Assembly (NCBI GenBank): GCA_024741835.1 | Contig: JAENRP010000002.1 | Location: 372,001 to 436,000 of the forward strand | Direction: 5' to 3' | DNA: 64,000 nt | From: Diplocarpon mali | Lineage: Eukaryota > Ascomycota > Leotiomycetes > Helotiales > Drepanopezizaceae | Part shown: positions 49,819 through 60,833 of the stretch, one piece after another | Layout: every line of letters begins with the position of its first letter | Position numbering within the stretch: the first letter of the stretch is position 1 | Notes under the pieces: model-generated | The model's database searches: none | What the model was told of the DNA's origin: nothing | What the model saw: the letters and a program-made list of their open reading frames with translations, nothing else | Position numbers and translations under genes: made by a program

Positions 49819-50278
49819 GGCGAAATTGAGGGCATTCGCAGAAGGATAGGATGTTCAAGACTTATCGTACATGGATGACGCCGCCGGCCTGGAGTAACAA
49901 TTTATGAGGGTGGCGAGTCTCTTACTTTAATTGTGGAAGTCGCGTCGACGATACTTAGAATACACAAGGCTGAAGCCGCTGCATAAATGCACAAATATAA
50001 GGCTGATACTAGCGCGTTTTGTGCGGAGCGTCCAACGACTGCAGCCTTGAGAATACTAGAAAAGATGCGCCGTCCGATCAACTACAACTCAAGATCCAGC
50101 TCACGATCCCCATGGACTCAATGAGCATTTGCGAATAGTTGAAAGTTCTCGTCGCCGTCGGTTAGACACGCAGATTGGAAACGTATCTACTTCCCTCGCC
50201 ACTCGATCCAGCAGCAACACAACCCCTCCATCACCCACAACCAAAATCCCGAATCAATAGGCCGGACTATAGACCGCA
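49819..50278. promoter_or_regulatory. Divergent promoter region, CDC16 / YJU2 (460 bp)
   Basis: The start codons of CDC16 (-) and YJU2 (+) are 460 bp apart and face outward, so both promoters must lie in this short stretch. I see no clear regulatory motif. Confidence 0.55.
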
Positions 50279-51094
50279 ATGTCTGAACGAAAGGTCCTCA
50301 CTAAGTATTATCCTCCTGACTTTGATCCCTCTAAGATTGTCCGCTCTCGCGCTCCCAAGCAGGCTGGTCCCAAAGTTCAAACTGTTCGATTGATGGCGCC
50401 GTTTCCCATGAAATGCACAGCCTGTGGAGAATACATATACAAGGGACGTAAATTCAACGCGCGGAAAGAGACAACCGACCAGAAATATTACTCAATTCCT
50501 ATCTACCGCTTCTACATTCGTTGCACAAGATGTTCGGGAGAGATCACGTTCAAGACTGACCCGAAAAATATGGACTATGAGTGCGAGAGAGGTGCTAAAA
50601 GGAACACGGAGCCATGGCGGATGAATGGGCTCGGCAAGCAGGAAAGTGACGAGGAGCGACTCGACAGGTTGGAGAGAGAAGAGGAAGAGAAAAATGCCAT
50701 GGAAGAGCTTGAGACCAAAACTTTGGATGCGAAGAGAGAGATGGCAGTCGCAGATGCGCTCGACGAGATCCGGACTCGAAATGCCCGGAATGAGAGAATG
50801 GGCAAGGATGGGGTCGAAGTCACAGTCACACGGGAGAGTATCGATGACGAAAGGAGGAGACAAGACCAGGAGGACGAAGATGCTGCTCGGCAAGCATTCA
50901 TGAGACGGCACGAAGCGATGGAAGAGATTATTGATGATGAAGAGGACAAGGACGACGGAGGAGTTGGCTCTGCGCCTCCGATCAGTAAAGCGGAGGCTTT
51001 GAAAATGCCCCCACCCAGCTTCAAAAGGGTCGTTAAGAAGAAGAAGGATCATGCTGCTGCTCTGGGAATCAAGAAGAAGCCACCCTTGGTTTGA
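50279..51094 (+). CDS. YJU2: Splicing factor YJU2/CWC16 (CCDC94-type, 271 aa)
   Basis: A single exon starting MSERKVLTKYYPPDFDPSKI, which closely matches the known start of the YJU2/CCDC94 family. Zinc-binding Cys pairs are at residues 46/49 (MKCTACGEYIYKG) and 82/85 (RCTRCSGEITFKTDP). KGRKFNARKET and the aromatic PIYRFYIRC are conserved around them. From residue 125 on the protein is a charged coiled coil (ERLDRLEREEEEKN), then a disordered tail with KKKKDHAAALGIKKKPPLV at the end. Yju2 joins the spliceosome with the NTC complex and promotes branching in the first catalytic step. The length is a little shorter than the human protein, and there are no introns. Confidence 0.96.
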   Translation: MSERKVLTKYYPPDFDPSKIVRSRAPKQAGPKVQTVRLMAPFPMKCTACGEYIYKGRKFNARKETTDQKYYSIPIYRFYIRCTRCSGEITFKTDPKNMDYECERGAKRNTEPWRMNGLGKQESDEERLDRLEREEEEKNAMEELETKTLDAKREMAVADALDEIRTRNARNERMGKDGVEVTVTRESIDDERRRQDQEDEDAARQAFMRRHEAMEEIIDDEEDKDDGGVGSAPPISKAEALKMPPPSFKRVVKKKKDHAAALGIKKKPPLV

Positions 51095-53186
51095 TTTGGC
51101 GTTGGTTCTTTTCCAGTAGCAGTAGCGTTTATCCCAAATGCAGAGGGCACGATAATACAATCAATCACTAAGTGAGTGGTTATACTGTGATGATCTCAGG
51201 CATGGTCCTTGCGCTAATATAGTATGTTTTCCGCCATCTGTCACCAACCGGACTTGATGCTTCTGCGCTCCGCTCCTCAAGGTACTCATTTGGTCCATAA
51301 ACCGCTTGCCAGGCCTCCAAGTCATTTCATCATTGCATTGGGGCCCAATTCTTTCAAGTCGGCCATCAGCCACTCTGTCCGCGAGTGCCATGGGCTATGG
51401 AAGTGGTGAGATACAGGCAACTATGGGCTTTGCTATACACCTCTACGATATTTGCGCTGAATTGGTCCAAATGAGGATGGTACTGAGGTTCGCGGCGGTC
51501 CACCTATCATGCATGTCGTAGCCGTATGGAGGATCAGTATTTTGCTGATCGTAGCTTGGGCTTGTTCTGCTGTGACACCTGTGCCAAATTTCCTATCATC
51601 ACCGCCTAGAACAGGCCCCCCAAATGATCTCTTAAGCATTATAGGACTCTATCGTTCACCCGGGGCTTATCATCATGCTCATCAGACCGATAGGCGCGGA
51701 GTCGCTGCCCGTGGTTTCCACCATCGCAGGAAGCATCGAAGATGGCGATAGCGTGAAGAATCGCTGCGGCGCCGAGTCCTGGTCCCAGCGACACCGCTGA
51801 ATAGGTAAAGGGAGCTCGGGGTTTGCTTGGTTTAGTCCGCCGTTGAAACTACTGTGGCCTTTAAAGGAATCGAGAGGAATTTCGCAATAAATATGTATTT
51901 ATATACCTTATGGCGTAATCTGCAGTTGTGCAGTGCTGAATATGCAATGCTTGAGTACTTCGGCTCAAGCAAAATCCCCATGGCAAAACCCAAAAGTCCA
52001 TATACCTTGCCGTTAGTTGCTAGATCTCGCCGGTCAGACTGGGATATGCCATGGAGACGTTGTTCGCGACGGGAAGGCAGCATCCATATCTGCTAGGATG
52101 CTGCGAGTGAGGAACAGGATCCTTCATAAGATGACCGCGTCCGGAGGACACGGAGACTTTCGCTTTCGATAGCCTCCTTGACCTCCGAGCGGTAGTGATA
52201 CCGGTCGAATGCCTCTGTAGGCGCTTCTCTGACCTTTGGAGAATGGATATTTCCGAGTCGAGGTTGGACTCTCTTTATCCTGAGAAACACCGCTCCCGCG
52301 CAGTTACTGCCCAGGCCCCTCGTTCCCGGCCGCCTCTGCGGCACCTTTGGCACCTTTGGAGGGAGGGGGATTCTACCGAGCCACTGCGGGCGCTGCTGAC
52401 GATGCTCTGGCAGTTGGTGTTAATCCTTGGTGTTTCCTGCAGATCGCATGCTGGTGTCTTTCAATACTGGACTGGTGCCTCTGGGGTGTTCAGTATCGGG
52501 TATCGCTGCGCGGGGTACGCTTTGTGAGGTCTCGTCTATGTCATCGTCCTCGGAAACTACGAAAATCAGTGGAGCGGCCAGCATTACTGGGCGGTGCTGA
52601 TTCTACTGACAACTGGACGAGTGATATGCTACCTGAAGGGTGCGAGGTATACCTAGGTAAGCACTGGGCCCTCCGCCAGGCGGTAGGTGGTGTGTAAGCG
52701 AGCTTGGCAGGCAATCAAAATAAAAGAACACGCCTACGTAGATACTTATGGGCAGGTGATCCCCGAGTCCCCCTCGCTTAAAGTAAGGTAAACAAAATCT
52801 ACTGCGGCCGAACGGGATCTATCCTCGAGTCATACGGAACCTGACCCCTCAGCCAATTCAGAGAATAGCATCCCGCGCGCTATCGTAAGAGGGCTTTTAT
52901 CTTCTATCAACATTCTCGGGAAAACTAGAACAGAAGAGAAAGGAAAGGAAAGGAGAGGAAAGGGGAGAAAACGCCCCCTAAAACGAAAAATCAAGATAGA
53001 ATCCGCGATCCCACGCGGGATTGCAGAAAAACCCCCGCCTTCCACTTCTCCGGCAAAAATTCTCCGCTCCCCTCGACATCGCCCCTTCGAACGCCCGACA
53101 CCCTCGAGCGAGCAGCGGAAATGAGTATTCCCCTTGCTCCAGGTCGGCGGCGCGCGGGTCGACGATCGCGTGGCCTGCACTCGCCA

Positions 53187-53222
<36 letters not shown>
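53187..53222. repeat. (GGTCTC)6 hexamer repeat
   Basis: Six perfect GGTCTC copies followed by degenerate copies (GGCCTC, CGTCTC) to about 53,236. In frame on the minus strand it reads as an Arg/Asp or Arg/Pro run, an artefact of the repeat. Confidence 0.9.
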
Positions 53223-53225
<3 letters not shown>

Positions 53226-54393
53226 CTCCGTCTCCGTAGCCAGACCAGAGAGGGCCCGATGCTGTGGGGGAGAGAGCGGGAGAGAGGGGATTCAAAGTCC
53301 GCGGCGAGCGGGGTGGGGACGAGTACATCTACATGACGACTTGTAATGTGAGATGGGCGGTTATGGGTACTTGGGAGTTGGGCTTTGCGGAGAAACATGG
53401 TGGAGGTGGAAGTGGGGATGTGTATGGAAGGAGTGCGGATGAGAATGAGACTGAGAATGAGAAGAAGACTGTTAATCTTTATGTGGTGTAGCTTGTCTCT
53501 TGCTCTTGCGGACCGGCTTTCCGGGTTGTTTTGGTATCTATGTATGTGTGCTTCTTCGGAATGTATTGAATCAGGAATCGGATGGGACGAGATGAGATGA
53601 TGGGATCAGATAGGACAGAATATGGTAGGATAAGGATAGGGAGAGGACAGGCCAGTTGGTTGTAGATACGAAGCAGATAGACAACGTCGGGTCGGTCGTC
53701 TCCGTTGCAGGATGGGACAGAGGATGGAGGATGAAGGATGAGTGAGGTTTCGCGATGCTGATTGCTCCATCTTGGCGTGCGGTACACAGCTATCTGAACA
53801 GATTAAATCGCCGCCATGGATGGCTGGTTTCGCGCGAAGGGACCTCCGAGCAGAGTGGATGTGTGGATGGAGAAAATGCCCGAGCCGGCGGAAGTATGGA
53901 GTATGAGATAATACACCCTGAGACTGAGTAAGGCATGGGGCGAAACTCACGATCTGATAGGATTCACAGGTCGTGGGCATGTCGATTCGGATGAGATGAC
54001 AAGGTGTTGAGTTGAAGCCAGGTCTCGAGGGTATTTGATTATTCTGCTGAATCTTCCTGTCTAGTACGGCGAGAGCACTTGTGTCTGATATCAACCAACG
54101 TACCACCACAGTGATACCACTCGTTATAGTCAGAAGAAAAAGGCCTTAATTTGGGACTCGCCCTGTTTACTCTGAGTCTTACGGTACGACGTAGATAGCC
54201 GAAGCTTGACCTGGAACCTCCGTAAGGCTTGCAGGACAAGAAACTCAATTCTTCTGGTCGTCGAACCAGAATACGTAATACAGTTGTCACCTTTACCCCA
54301 AGCCATCCTATCAGATCCTCTCCCACTGGCATTAGGAACTGCGCAATTATATGACAGATTTGCTGGGATCTGCCTGGCTGGAAAGGCATGTGG

Positions 54394-54459
54394 GGTTATG
54401 GTTATGGCTATGGCTATGGCTATGGCTATGAGTTATGGCTATGAGTTATGGCTATGACT
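54394..54459. repeat. GGTTAT/GGCTAT hexamer repeat
   Basis: About ten copies of GGYTAT, with GAGTTAT variants near the 3' end. A short run of related GTGATGT words follows at 54,484-54,509. Confidence 0.85.
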
Positions 54460-54613
54460 TATGGGCATGGGCATATGTAGTAACGTGACGTGATGTGATG
54501 TGATGTAGTTGTAATAGTGATATGTTGACAGGTGTGTGCAGAGAGATCCCTGACCTTGTATAAGGTTGTGGAGGAGGGGGAGCAGGATGGACAGACGGAT
54601 GGAAGAGGAGGGG

Positions 54614-54641
54614 CAGACTGCAGACTGCAGACTGCAGACTG
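54614..54641. repeat. CAGACTG x4 heptamer repeat
   Basis: Four perfect copies of CAGACTG in direct tandem, then CACGG. This is a simple satellite of no obvious function. Confidence 0.9.
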
Positions 54642-54740
54642 CACGGACAAGGACAATACACAGTGTACCTACCTTAGTACTCCGCCATTCCTCGAGTCGA
54701 CTCGTAGATTCGGGAATACACTCGCATCACATCGCCCATC

Positions 54741-54793
54741 CAACTCCAACTCCATCTCCACCTCCACCTTTATCTCCATCTCCATCTCCACCT
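54741..54793. repeat. CTCCAN hexamer-like repeat
   Basis: A pyrimidine-rich run built from CTCCAA, CTCCAT and CTCCAC units. It is less regular than its neighbours. Confidence 0.7.
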
Positions 54794-55281
54794 TCACCCC
54801 TCTCTCTGCACACCTCTTTCTGTGCACTACATCTCCTCCCTGCGCCGGCATCTCATCTCGTCCCCTTCCCCGGCTCACCAAGTACAACCTACGCAGAATC
54901 TACGGTGTACTGTATACCTCGTCCATTGACCCATCGCATCTAGCATCCACGATATCTTCTCCCCCAGCCGGGCAGTCCCCGACATCACATAGACGGCCGA
55001 CACTCGAAACTCGACCCTCGACACGGCTACATAACGCGGCCTGCTCCCTCACGTCGTCACCGTTCCCTCCCTCAACCCGCCGCACCTCGTCGCTTCAACA
55101 GCGTCTGCAGCAGCGCCCCCCATCTGATCTGCCCTCGGCGCAGATCAAGAAGAAAGCGATCGGGAGGAAGGGAAGGGGAGAGAGAAGGAACAGGGACAAC
55201 AAGCGCACAGCACAGGACAACATCTTGGCAACCAAGCCCGCCAGAGGATATCATCATACCATACCATTATACCATACCATC

Positions 55282-55346
55282 ATACCATCCCATCATACCA
55301 TCCCATCATACCATCCCATCATACCATCCCATCATACCATCCCATC
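55282..55346. repeat. ATACCATCCCATC x5, 13-bp tandem repeat
   Basis: Five perfect 13-bp copies, preceded by degenerate ATACCAT units from about 55,247. A 13-bp unit cannot keep one reading frame without changing it each copy, which argues against this being coding sequence. Confidence 0.9.
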
Positions 55347-56441
55347 AGACCATACGAGACTCCTCCGAGCTGCCACGAGAAAGTCGAGCTCACCGCCTGT
55401 ACGACAACACCACACCACAGCGGCCAATAACCCCAAGCCAGCCGAACCCAAACCCAACCCAAATCCTCACGCTTCTCACCCCCGATTGGCTCCCGCGCAT
55501 CACCGGGTAGCTGCACCAGAACTCGTACACCAAGGACAACTTGAGCCATCCGGGTGTCCTCCCTCTCTGGCCGACCCACCGCACGAAGTCGCTCTCCATT
55601 CCACACCCAACTCGATCCTCAGAAGCAGAAGCAGCTTCTCCTCCCCCTCTTGGTGGCAGAACCGCGGATGCAGACTTCATCTCCTCGACCCGATCGATTC
55701 GAGCCGAGCCGAGCCGACTTGTGTGTGGCCGAGTCAAGTCATAGGTGCGGTGATCGCCCAGTCCCGTCGCAGGCTACCAGCAGGTCGCGTCCCTCCGTCT
55801 CGATGTTTAGATTGGCTTGCACTTGAACTCGTCAACCTCATTCGGGTGCGCTGGATAGGGAGAGGTAGAGAGGTATCAGCTGAGGTCGGTATAAAGAGGT
55901 TCGGTCCCGGCAGATTCCCGAGGGATCTTGTGAGCTTCGACGTGTGCCTTGGCTCGACCGAGGTGTTTCGAAAGAGGGTATTGAGGGTAGAGAGCGTTGA
56001 ATAGCACGGCTCTGGCGCTGTCAACGCTTGATCTGGGGATTGGGGTTACGACGGATGATCTTGGCATCTGGCTATCGTTCCACGTTGGGATCTGCTCGAC
56101 GACTTGCACCCGTGGGATCTGGTGGACGGCTTCAATCCACACCACGCAAATAGAAACAGACACAGCCGGGAAGAATGCCCTCAGCTGCCCCGCGGACTGC
56201 CCTGGCAATACGAGCCCGACCAAGTCACAATTCCAGTCAGACCAGCGACAGCAGCACTCTCCCAGCAACATCGCAAACTTCCCTTACTAGCGCACCAATA
56301 CCGCCCTCCACCAACAAACTCAAACACCGGCCCTGCACATCTCACTCTGAGCTCTACCCCCTCTGCTCCCACTCGCAATTCGGCTTCAGTGTGCAACACC
56401 CATCTTCGGCCACCTCCACCGATCGCCCGCCTAAAAGACCT

Positions 56442-57596
56442 ATGCCCACCCCCTGCAAGACCATCGCCGTGGTCAACGCCTCCGGCCGACAAGCCGCATC
56501 CTTCATCCGCGTCGCCAGCGCCGTGGGCTACACCGTGCGCGCCCAGCTTCGAAACCTGGAAGGCATCGTCGCTTCGGAAATCTCTTCTCTGCCCAATGTA
56601 GAGGTGCTCGTCGGCGACCTCTACATACAATCTCCTTCTCCCGAAGCGAGCCCGGCGCTGGGCGTGAAAGGCACGGGCGCGCCGAACCACGAGTTGATCC
56701 GAGAGCTGTACCGCGGGGCGCAGCTGGCCTTTATAAACACCACCTTCTGGGGGGACGAGGTGGCGCTGGGTAAGGCGCTGGCGGACGCCGCAGTCACGGC
56801 GGGGATTGAGCATTACATCTACTCATCGATGCCGAACCACTCCCTGCACAACCCAAGCTGGCCCTCCCTTCCGCTCTGGAGCTCCAAGGCCACCATTGAG
56901 GCCTACATCCGCTCTCTCCCCCTCCTGGCTCCCAGGACGACTTACCTGTACACGGGAATCTACAACAATAATTTCACCTCTCTCCCCTACCCGCTGTTTT
57001 GCATGAAATGGGTAGAAGCCTCCGCAGGCTTCGAATGGACGGCCCCGTTCCACCCAGACGTGCCCCTCCCCTGGCTGGACGCCGAGCACGACGTCGGCCC
57101 GGCCGTCATCCAAGTCTTCAAAGACGGCATCTCGCGCTGGGGGAACGGCGAGCGCGTCGCGCTCGCCTACGAGATGCTCTCCCCAGTCGAAGCATGCGCC
57201 GCCTTTTCGCGCGGGGTCGGACGGCCGGTCACTTACAGGTACTCGCCCACCATTGAGGTGAAAGTCAAGATTCCCACGGGGTACCGCGACCAGCTGCTCG
57301 CGTTGGAGAAGATATACCAACTCGGGGCTGCGGACGGCACGCTGCAGCCGCCATATTTCGGGAGCAGAGACATGGAGCGCAGCTGTCCTGCCGAGGCACT
57401 CCAACTCTGGGAAGGATATCGCGGGTTAGAGGAGTATGCGAGAGAGGTTTTCCCGCTGGAGGAGGCGGCCAATGGGTTGGTGTGGATGAACGACGACGAC
57501 GACGACGAGGACGGGCCGGGGGATGAGAGCGAGGAGGAGGGACTGATAATGGGGCCCGATACGCCAGCGAGGAGGGAGGAGAGCTGGTTGGCGTGA
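56442..57596 (+). CDS. nmrA: Nitrogen metabolite repression regulator NmrA (384 aa)
   Basis: A single exon. The ATG at 56442 gives MPTPCKTIAVVNASGRQAAS, matching the start of Aspergillus NmrA. An in-frame ATG at 56175 would add 89 Ser/Thr/Pro-rich residues with no similarity. Residues 6-40 hold the Rossmann-like dinucleotide motif (NASGRQA). Conserved family blocks are AFINTTFWGDEVALGKALA, HYIYSSMPNHSL, GIYNNNFTSLPYPLF, LPWLDAEHDVGPAVIQ, MLSPVEACAAFSRG and the C-terminal LEEYAREVFPLEEAANGL. An acidic extension (DDDDDEDGPGDESEEEG) follows, which the Aspergillus protein lacks. NmrA binds NAD and the GATA factor AreA, restraining it when preferred nitrogen is present. Its repeat-rich upstream region may hold its own control. 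Confidence 0.95.
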   Translation: MPTPCKTIAVVNASGRQAASFIRVASAVGYTVRAQLRNLEGIVASEISSLPNVEVLVGDLYIQSPSPEASPALGVKGTGAPNHELIRELYRGAQLAFINTTFWGDEVALGKALADAAVTAGIEHYIYSSMPNHSLHNPSWPSLPLWSSKATIEAYIRSLPLLAPRTTYLYTGIYNNNFTSLPYPLFCMKWVEASAGFEWTAPFHPDVPLPWLDAEHDVGPAVIQVFKDGISRWGNGERVALAYEMLSPVEACAAFSRGVGRPVTYRYSPTIEVKVKIPTGYRDQLLALEKIYQLGAADGTLQPPYFGSRDMERSCPAEALQLWEGYRGLEEYAREVFPLEEAANGLVWMNDDDDDEDGPGDESEEEGLIMGPDTPARREESWLA

Positions 57597-58471
57597 CGGA
57601 CAGGAGGAGCTGCGATAGGTCATGGTTGCGGAAATAGGGTCGGGAGGCAGAGGAAGAGGCAGTGGAGCTGAGACATGTCCTCTTCCAAGGACCAGACTGC
57701 CCCCCTCCCCCCCCTACTCCCCCTCTGCTTTAATCGCGAGAGCTAAACTCCAAAATCGTCAAAGGAAAAAAAGTGGCAGTTTCACCAGGGACACCCACGG
57801 AAATAGCAGCGACACAGCCAAAGCGAAAGTAAAAAATCCAGCGGCGTTCGTCAAAAAACAGGAGCAACAGGATTCTTAACTTGTCGGCCGTCGCCCACTG
57901 AGCCACATCTACATCGCGCGTGCACTCTCTGCTCTTCAACACTTATCATTGAAATCAACCCTTGTGTGCGCGGGTAGTTATTGTTTACATCGACCTGGTG
58001 TTTGGATGGTTCTGCTCGTGGGTTTCGGGTTGCGGAATTGGGGTTACGGATTTGAGAAGGGTATGGGTTTGGAATGGCATAGCACACAGCATAGCACAGC
58101 GCAGCGCAGCGTTTCGCGTGACGGGGCATTGAATGAACGAATTGAAAATTGTTACAATGTATGTCACTGATAATTGTCATTACGATGTAACGTTGGTTTA
58201 GTAAAATAAAAGCCACTGTACTTCACTTCTTTATACCAGTCTAGCCGGGCCGTGCCGTGACTGGAGCGCGCTGGAAAACGAGAGCAGGTCTTGGCAAGCG
58301 GACGATGGCATTGTTCTGGGATTGTGGTGAATATCGCACGATCCTCATCTCGAGCTACCCCGAGCCCTTGCAATTCGCCATCGGAACTTCACTTTCACAT
58401 TCCCTGTCCGCAATCACATCGGCATTCACATCCCTAAACAGAACAGCGAGCTCACTCTACCGTTCTCTACT
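57597..58471. other. Convergent intergenic region (875 bp)
   Basis: nmrA (+) and the NAP-like gene (-) converge here, so this holds their terminators. I see no other feature. Confidence 0.4.
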
Positions 58472-59769
58472 CTACTCCTTCCGAGCCTTCTTCTTCGGCC
58501 TCCCCATCTCGGCATCCGACGTCTCAGGTTCGGAATTGAGCTGGGGGGGCTCGTCGTCCTCGTCCTCGTTCTCGTTCTCGCCGTTGGACTCAAAGTCTGA
58601 GGACGAGAGGGCGTCTTGTTCTTGGGCCTGGGCTGTGGGAAGGGGGCTTGGGGTTAGATTCTTCTCCACTGAGGGGTGTTGGGGAGTGAGGGACGGGCAT
58701 GAATTTAGGGATAGGGAATGGGCAAACATGAGGGGAGGAGATAGACACGCACTGAAGTACTTGATGGCTCCCGGCCAGAGATCCTCGCTGATCGCCACCG
58801 CGAGATCATCACCATCCGGAAAGATCTCTAGACTCGTATCCTCCTCGTCCTCTTCATCCTCCTCCTTGTCCCCATCTGTTTCTGCCACGGTCCCGTTTTT
58901 CCTGGCCTCCCTCCTGCGATCCTCAAGGGCATTGGCAGCAGCGCTTTCCTCGGCCGAGATTTGGCGCCCGATGAAGCTGAACCACGCGAAAAAGGAGAGC
59001 CCGCCCATCGAAGTGCTTTCGATTGCTTGTCTCAGCGCCTTTTGCTCCGCCGACAGCCCTCCCTTCTCCTTGCCATCTGTCTTCTTATCTTGGCCATTCG
59101 TACCGGTCCTGGCCTCCCAAGCCCGTACCACCAACGCCCCCAGCCCGCCGGTCAGGTCCCTCCCCTCTTTCCACGCAATCTCTACCGGCTCGCTCACCAA
59201 ACCCGTCCACCCATCCCGGGCTCTCCGCCACCAGAACTTCTTCTCCAGGGCGAGGTCTTCGAAATAATCGTTCGCGCTAAACTCGAATCTGATCGCCACA
59301 CTCCGGGGATCTCCTCCCGGGATCGATGACTCGAAATGTGTGACGCAGAGCGAGGAGAGCGAGGATAGGAGGAGCGCCGAGTCGGATGGCTGGATGAACT
59401 GGTCTATATCCGGGGGCGCCTGCTCAAGAACTAGGGGCCAGAAATTGGGGATTTTGGAGATTGTTTTTTGGCGGGAGGTATAGAGGGGGTTTGTTAACTG
59501 GACTTGTTGACGAACTGGTTGTTTCACCTGTCAGTGAACCTTGTGCTGTTGTGCTTGCGTTTCCGCCCCCGTCTCTTCTCCGCGCGGACCAGCCATCCTC
59601 TCAGGCTCAACGGTAGGAACAAACAGGAGGGAGAAGAGCTGCACGTACTGATCTCCGTCTCGACATCATCAAACGCCCGCTCGATCTCGGCCAGCTCCTC
59701 GTACGAGACGGGCGTATCCTCCAGCGCGGCGGCCATCGCTGCGGTTGTGAAGGCGAACTTTCGGGGCAT
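58472..59769 (-). CDS. NAP-family histone chaperone, SET/Vps75-like (359 aa)
   Basis: Proposed exons: 59769-59649, 59514-58753 and 58668-58472. Intron 1 (134 nt, donor GTACGT) restores ERAFDDVETEI-IRQQVQL. Intron 2 (58752-58669, 84 nt, donor GTGCGT) is a multiple of 3 and stop-free, so retention would give 387 aa. The NAP domain spans residues 20-270: a dimerisation helix (PVSYEELAEIERAFDDVETE), then NPLYTSRQKTISKIPNFW, VLEQAPPDIDQFIQPSDSAL and the globular earmuff (RFEFSANDYFEDLALEKKFW). An internal acidic stretch (ETDGDKEEDEEDEEDTSLEI) and an acidic tail with a basic end (GRPKKKARKE) suggest nuclear histone binding. Vps75 works with Rtt109; SET proteins act more widely. Which one this is cannot be decided here. 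Confidence 0.85.
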
Positions 59770-60833
59770 TCAGTATCACTCTTGTCACTTCTTAGCTCTC
59801 TTATCTTCTCAATTCGTCCGTTGGCAGGCCTGCGAGGGAGGAGTTGGTCCTGAGCATGGGCTCAGCAGGATGTCACTGCGCGTCGCTGAGTGGAGGGTTG
59901 GAGGGTTATGTACTGTTGACTTGTGCGACGGATGGTATTGAGAAGATCGGTGCGAAGAGAGGAGGCCTTTGCGATCAGGTAGCAGTCGAAAGACAATGTT
60001 TGCGATCGCGGGATTGAAAGGTCAGGTTAGAGAATCCAAAATTCTTGTTTGGCGCAAAAGCTTGCCGATCAAGATTGGGCCGAGCAGGGCCGAGCTGAGC
60101 GGAGCTCTAGTTGTAGTGTGGCTGTAATCGCTGTCAAGGCTGGCTCAAATCGTAATAAACATGAGGCAAAATGGGCTGTCTGTATACGAGAGGTATTCAT
60201 TGCAAAATAAGAAATTCCTACTCTGCATCGTGTATTTAATGTGTTGCGGGAATTGCACCCAACCAAATCGAAGGGGATAGCTCTTCCAGGCAGCTCTCGC
60301 CCTCAAAGCTCCAGACCCGCCTCTTCTCTCTTCTTTGAACATCACAGTCCCGTTCCTTATCTTCCAGCTCTCCTCCTCTTCTTCCCAATACCTCTCAAAA
60401 CCGGACAGTTTGACCCTCCGCAAACCATTAATTTCTTCCTCGGGGAGACTATTGCAAATATGCGGATTCCATTATCCCATAGCGGGGATCCGGCTCGCGC
60501 ACGTCGGACTTGAAATAGTCACGATTTGAAGCGACTTTGACGGTTCAATTTTTACCTGCTCTGCCCTCCATCGCTCCTCGGACCACAACACAGCGCATTT
60601 CGAATCCATCTCCAAGCCATTCGCATCTCCATCTCCCCTGTTCGGTGAATCCTACTTCCCACATACAGCGCAAATTCCATTGCATTCACGCATCTCCAGC
60701 TCGGAGCTGTCACCCGGTCCGTGTCGCCAGACCTCTTCTCAAAACCACGCCATAAAACTCTATACTGTTGCCATCTCGCATACAAAATCCGACTTTCGAA
60801 TATCGCATCCTCAGAGAGAGCGCCCTCGCTATC
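59770..60833. promoter_or_regulatory. Divergent intergenic region, NAP-like / asparaginase (1.06 kb)
   Basis: The two start codons face outward, so both promoters lie here. Short open frames are low complexity. I see no repeat or defined regulatory motif. Confidence 0.5.

Larger units (their letters stand above)
51095..56441. other. Long gene-free region with tandem repeats (5.3 kb)
   Basis: This is the longest gene-free stretch between two plus-strand genes, YJU2 and nmrA. I see no conserved coding frame. A 490-codon frame at 54,532-56,004 (no ATG start) is Ser/Pro/His-rich low complexity and follows the repeats. Short tandem repeats lie at 53,187, 54,394, 54,614, 54,741 and 55,282. The last kilobase may be a long nmrA 5' leader with promoter. 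Confidence 0.45.

Noticed and set aside
52830..53398. Overlapping minus-strand frames with Arg/Pro and Arg/Asp runs
   Set aside because: They come from the GGTCTC hexamer repeat, and several frames are open at once, typical of repeat artefacts rather than a gene.
54532..56004. A 490-codon open frame upstream of nmrA
   Set aside because: It starts without an ATG. It is low-complexity Ser/Pro/His-rich sequence and runs through a tandem repeat of a 13-bp unit that cannot preserve frame. It is probably a chance frame in pyrimidine-rich, TA-poor DNA.
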